Source of the DNA: an uncultured Porphyromonadaceae bacterium
Lineage (GTDB): Bacteria; Bacteroidota; Bacteroidia; Bacteroidales; Muribaculaceae
Assembly (NCBI GenBank): GCA_947175225.1
Contig: CAMWLX010000178.1
Coordinates: 1 to 7,220, forward strand
DNA length: 7,220 nt
Direction: 5' to 3'
Part shown: positions 5,262 to 7,220 of the stretch, piece by piece
How the letters are laid out: each line of letters opens with the position of its first letter
How positions within the stretch are numbered: the first letter of the stretch is position 1
Made by a program: the position numbers and the translations under genes
The notes under the pieces: generated by a model
The model's database searches: none
What the model was told of the DNA's origin: nothing
The model's input: only the letters and a program-made list of their open reading frames with translations

Positions 5262-7094
5262 ATGAAGAAAACATATATACAGAGAGTCGTTGTGGCTTTG
5301 GCAGCGATGCTGATGGTGGGTTCGATAGGAGCCTTGGCAGCCAAGTCTTCAAAGGCAGCCGAAACGAATCGGGCGAAGGCTCGATATTATTATGTGGAGG
5401 GGAGTGTTGCCCTTGCAGAGGGTCGCCCTTCAGAGGCTTATGAGCTGATAAAGAAGGCAGCCCAGACGGATCCTGACTATGCAGAGGCCAACTATACGTA
5501 TGCTTTGTTGCGTATGACGCTCCGCAACGACACATTGATGTCTCCTACGGAAATAGGAAAGTCGATTTCCATGATGCGGACTTATGTGGATCAATATCCG
5601 AAAGAGACCGAAGAGGCAATGAACTATTCTTTCCTCATGGCTCGTTCGGGAAACCTTGATGAAGCTATACGAGTGGCTGAGCGTTCCGATACGCTTTCGG
5701 GCAATCTCCCCAATATCCTTCTTCAGCTTGCACATTACTATACAGCGAAGCAAGATGTGGATAAGGCTATCTCCACTCTTGAGAGATATGAACGCATTGA
5801 AGGTAATGATCCGGATATCGCGTTGAGAAAATTCTCGCTTATGTTTATGAAAGGGGATACTGCGGGACTGATCAGTGAAAGCGCACGACTTGTCAGGGAG
5901 AACCCTTTGAGTACTGAATACCTTCTTATCCGAGGGAATGCCATGGAGGTTCTTGAGATGCCTGACTCTGCCCTTATATGTTACCAGCATGCGGAGGCTC
6001 TTGACCCGGACGACGGCAAGGTGAAGCTGACATTGGCCAACTATTATCTTGAGCATGGAGATTCCGCCGCTTACGACCAAAAAAGCCGGGAGGCGATACT
6101 TAGCGAAAATATCATGCTTGAAGAGAAACTCGAGATGATGACCCGCTATATGCAGAATATAATTTCGGATACAACAGCTGATCATCGTCGTGGAGCAAGG
6201 CTCTTCGACGGATTGCTCAATCAATATCCTCATGAGCCTCAAGTTCTCGACCTTGGTGCCCAGTATTCCGCTACTATCGGCGACTATCAGCGGGCTCAGG
6301 AACTGATGGCATATGCCACCGACCTTGAGCCTGAAAATCCTGACTATTGGATCAGACTGGCACACTTCTATTTCGCTGCTGATGAATATGACCGGGCTAT
6401 TGCCACATGCGAGAAAGCGATGGAAAAACTTTCGGAAGAGCCACGAGGATTGCTTCTCATATATGGCTCAGCGTCTTCTTTATTAGGAGACTACGACAAG
6501 GCAAGGGATGCTTATCAGAAGATACTTAATATAGATCTTCCGGGTATTCTTCTTACTGATGATGCGGAGACAGTGCTTCAAAAGGCAGCCAAACTCCCTT
6601 ATGAATCACTCATCAGGGTAGCGGAGATATTCCAGATGGTAGGCGACGGAAGTTTCAAGACCGGTGAATTTGAGAGATCTCTCAAAGAGTATGATGTGGT
6701 GGTCACCCTCAATCCGGAGAGTTTGGTGGCTCTCAACAATTATGCATATTATATTGCCCTTGCCGGCGGCGATCTTGACAAGGCTGAGGAATTGAGCCGC
6801 CAGGCAGTGGAAGGATTCCCTGACAATCCTACCTATCTTGACACTTTGGCATGGATTCTCTATCTTAAAGGACAATATGAAGAAGCTCTTGAGATTCAAG
6901 AAAAGGCTATGGAGAATATTTCTCCGAATTCGGAAGGCTCCAGTGAATATTGGGATCACCTTGGCGACATCCAGTATCGTTGCGGACAGAAAGACAAGGC
7001 GCTTGAAAGCTGGAAAAAGGCTCTTGAACTTGATAAAGACAATAAGAGTATTGCCGAAAAAGTGCGGAATAAGCGATTGTCGACCGACGATTAA
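5262..7094 (+). CDS. Exported tetratricopeptide-repeat (TPR) protein
   Basis: A 610-aa protein from ATG at 5262 to TAA at 7092-7094. Residues 1-27 are a signal peptide (basic MKKTYIQR, hydrophobic VVVALAAMLMVGSIG, ALAA before the likely cleavage site), so it should act in the periplasm or at the outer membrane; no lipobox Cys is present. Almost all the rest is helical TPR units. The clearest are about 43-75 (YYYVEGSVALAEGRPSEAYE), 217-250, 325-358, 359-390, 486-520 (ALNNYAYYIALAGGDLDKAEE), 522-555 (LDTLAWILYLKGQYEEALEI) and 562-595 (WDHLGDIQYRCGQKDKALES). These are scaffold repeats with no catalytic motif, so a protein-binding or envelope-assembly role is the most that can be said. It resembles conserved Bacteroidales TPR proteins of about 600 aa. 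It is divergent from the sigma fusion (185 bp between starts) and does not carry the shared promoter motif, so it is probably not in that regulon. Confidence 0.9.
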   Translation: MKKTYIQRVVVALAAMLMVGSIGALAAKSSKAAETNRAKARYYYVEGSVALAEGRPSEAYELIKKAAQTDPDYAEANYTYALLRMTLRNDTLMSPTEIGKSISMMRTYVDQYPKETEEAMNYSFLMARSGNLDEAIRVAERSDTLSGNLPNILLQLAHYYTAKQDVDKAISTLERYERIEGNDPDIALRKFSLMFMKGDTAGLISESARLVRENPLSTEYLLIRGNAMEVLEMPDSALICYQHAEALDPDDGKVKLTLANYYLEHGDSAAYDQKSREAILSENIMLEEKLEMMTRYMQNIISDTTADHRRGARLFDGLLNQYPHEPQVLDLGAQYSATIGDYQRAQELMAYATDLEPENPDYWIRLAHFYFAADEYDRAIATCEKAMEKLSEEPRGLLLIYGSASSLLGDYDKARDAYQKILNIDLPGILLTDDAETVLQKAAKLPYESLIRVAEIFQMVGDGSFKTGEFERSLKEYDVVVTLNPESLVALNNYAYYIALAGGDLDKAEELSRQAVEGFPDNPTYLDTLAWILYLKGQYEEALEIQEKAMENISPNSEGSSEYWDHLGDIQYRCGQKDKALESWKKALELDKDNKSIAEKVRNKRLSTDD

Positions 7095-7191
7095 GTGGCA
7101 ATGCATCATGCATAATTAATATTGAAGTTGTTTAAACTTATTTACGAATTAAAAAATTTACAATTAAGAGTTAAACCAAAAATTCTTTTTA

Positions 7192-7220
7192 TTAATCTTC
7201 CGCCATCTTTTCGGCGTATT
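7192..7220 (-). CDS. Possible 3' end of a convergent gene running off the window
   Basis: On the minus strand the last bases read as an open frame ending in TAA at 7194-7192, giving the C-terminal residues YAEKMAED. The Ala/Glu/Lys-rich helical ending is plausible for a real protein, and the sharp change from AT-rich spacer to balanced composition at this point supports it. Nine codons cannot identify a family. The 97-bp AT-rich spacer 7095-7191 between it and the TPR gene contains no convincing terminator hairpin. Confidence 0.35.

Noticed and set aside
5430..6365. 311-codon open frame on the minus strand.
   Set aside because: It is entirely antisense to the TPR gene, whose repeats are unmistakable; its translation shows no recognisable domain.
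7100..7180. Possible terminator after the TPR gene (ATGCATCATGCAT palindrome and GTTTAAAC...GTTAAAC arms).
   Set aside because: The first has a one-base centre and cannot form a useful hairpin; the second is AT-only, imperfect, with a long loop and no T-tract following.

Overview
The window looks like a chromosomal segment of a gut-type Bacteroidales bacterium, possibly Muribaculaceae or a relative. The placement is inferred from protein families I recognise: a Bacteroidales-style TonB-dependent-receptor-like barrel, a lipoprotein of the 'rSAM/lipoprotein' type, an ECF sigma factor with the HTH signature IAPNSSSSQLFHAK, and TAnnTTTG-type -7 boxes. No rRNA, tRNA, CRISPR array or intact insertion sequence is visible.

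Layout. (1) 3-1922, plus: the 3' part of a TonB-dependent receptor-like outer-membrane barrel gene; its start lies outside the window. (2) 1923-2351, minus: a small lipoprotein gene whose stop codon directly abuts the receptor stop codon, with no gap. (3) 2352-2710: a mixed intergenic stretch holding the lipoprotein promoter, a possible dispersed-repeat fragment (about 2477-2614), and the last ~37 codons of a formate/nitrite transporter gene (2615-2728, plus), which is a decayed remnant. (4) 2711-3286, minus: a 191-aa secreted outer-membrane barrel protein. (5) 3385-5076, minus: a 563-aa fusion of an ECF sigma factor, one membrane helix, a Ser/Pro/Lys-rich linker and a C-terminal OM-barrel-like domain. 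(6) 5077-5261: a divergent intergenic region. (7) 5262-7094, plus: a 610-aa exported TPR protein. (8) 7095-7191: AT-rich spacer. (9) 7192-7220, minus: probably the last codons of a further gene.

The main discovery is a shared two-box element upstream of all three minus-strand genes (sigma fusion, barrel protein, lipoprotein). On the minus strand each copy reads ATGCAGTATT, exactly 13 nt, then TATCT. The ten-base box is identical in all three, and the second box begins at exactly the same distance. This is the geometry of an ECF -35/-10 promoter. The simplest reading is that the sigma fusion activates its own gene and the two envelope genes beside it, forming a small self-contained envelope regulon controlled by a membrane-tethered sigma factor. 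No separate anti-sigma gene is visible, so the tethered C-terminal part may act as sensor or restraint. The promoter assignment and the regulatory circuit are inferences; the motif, its spacing and the domain order are directly visible.
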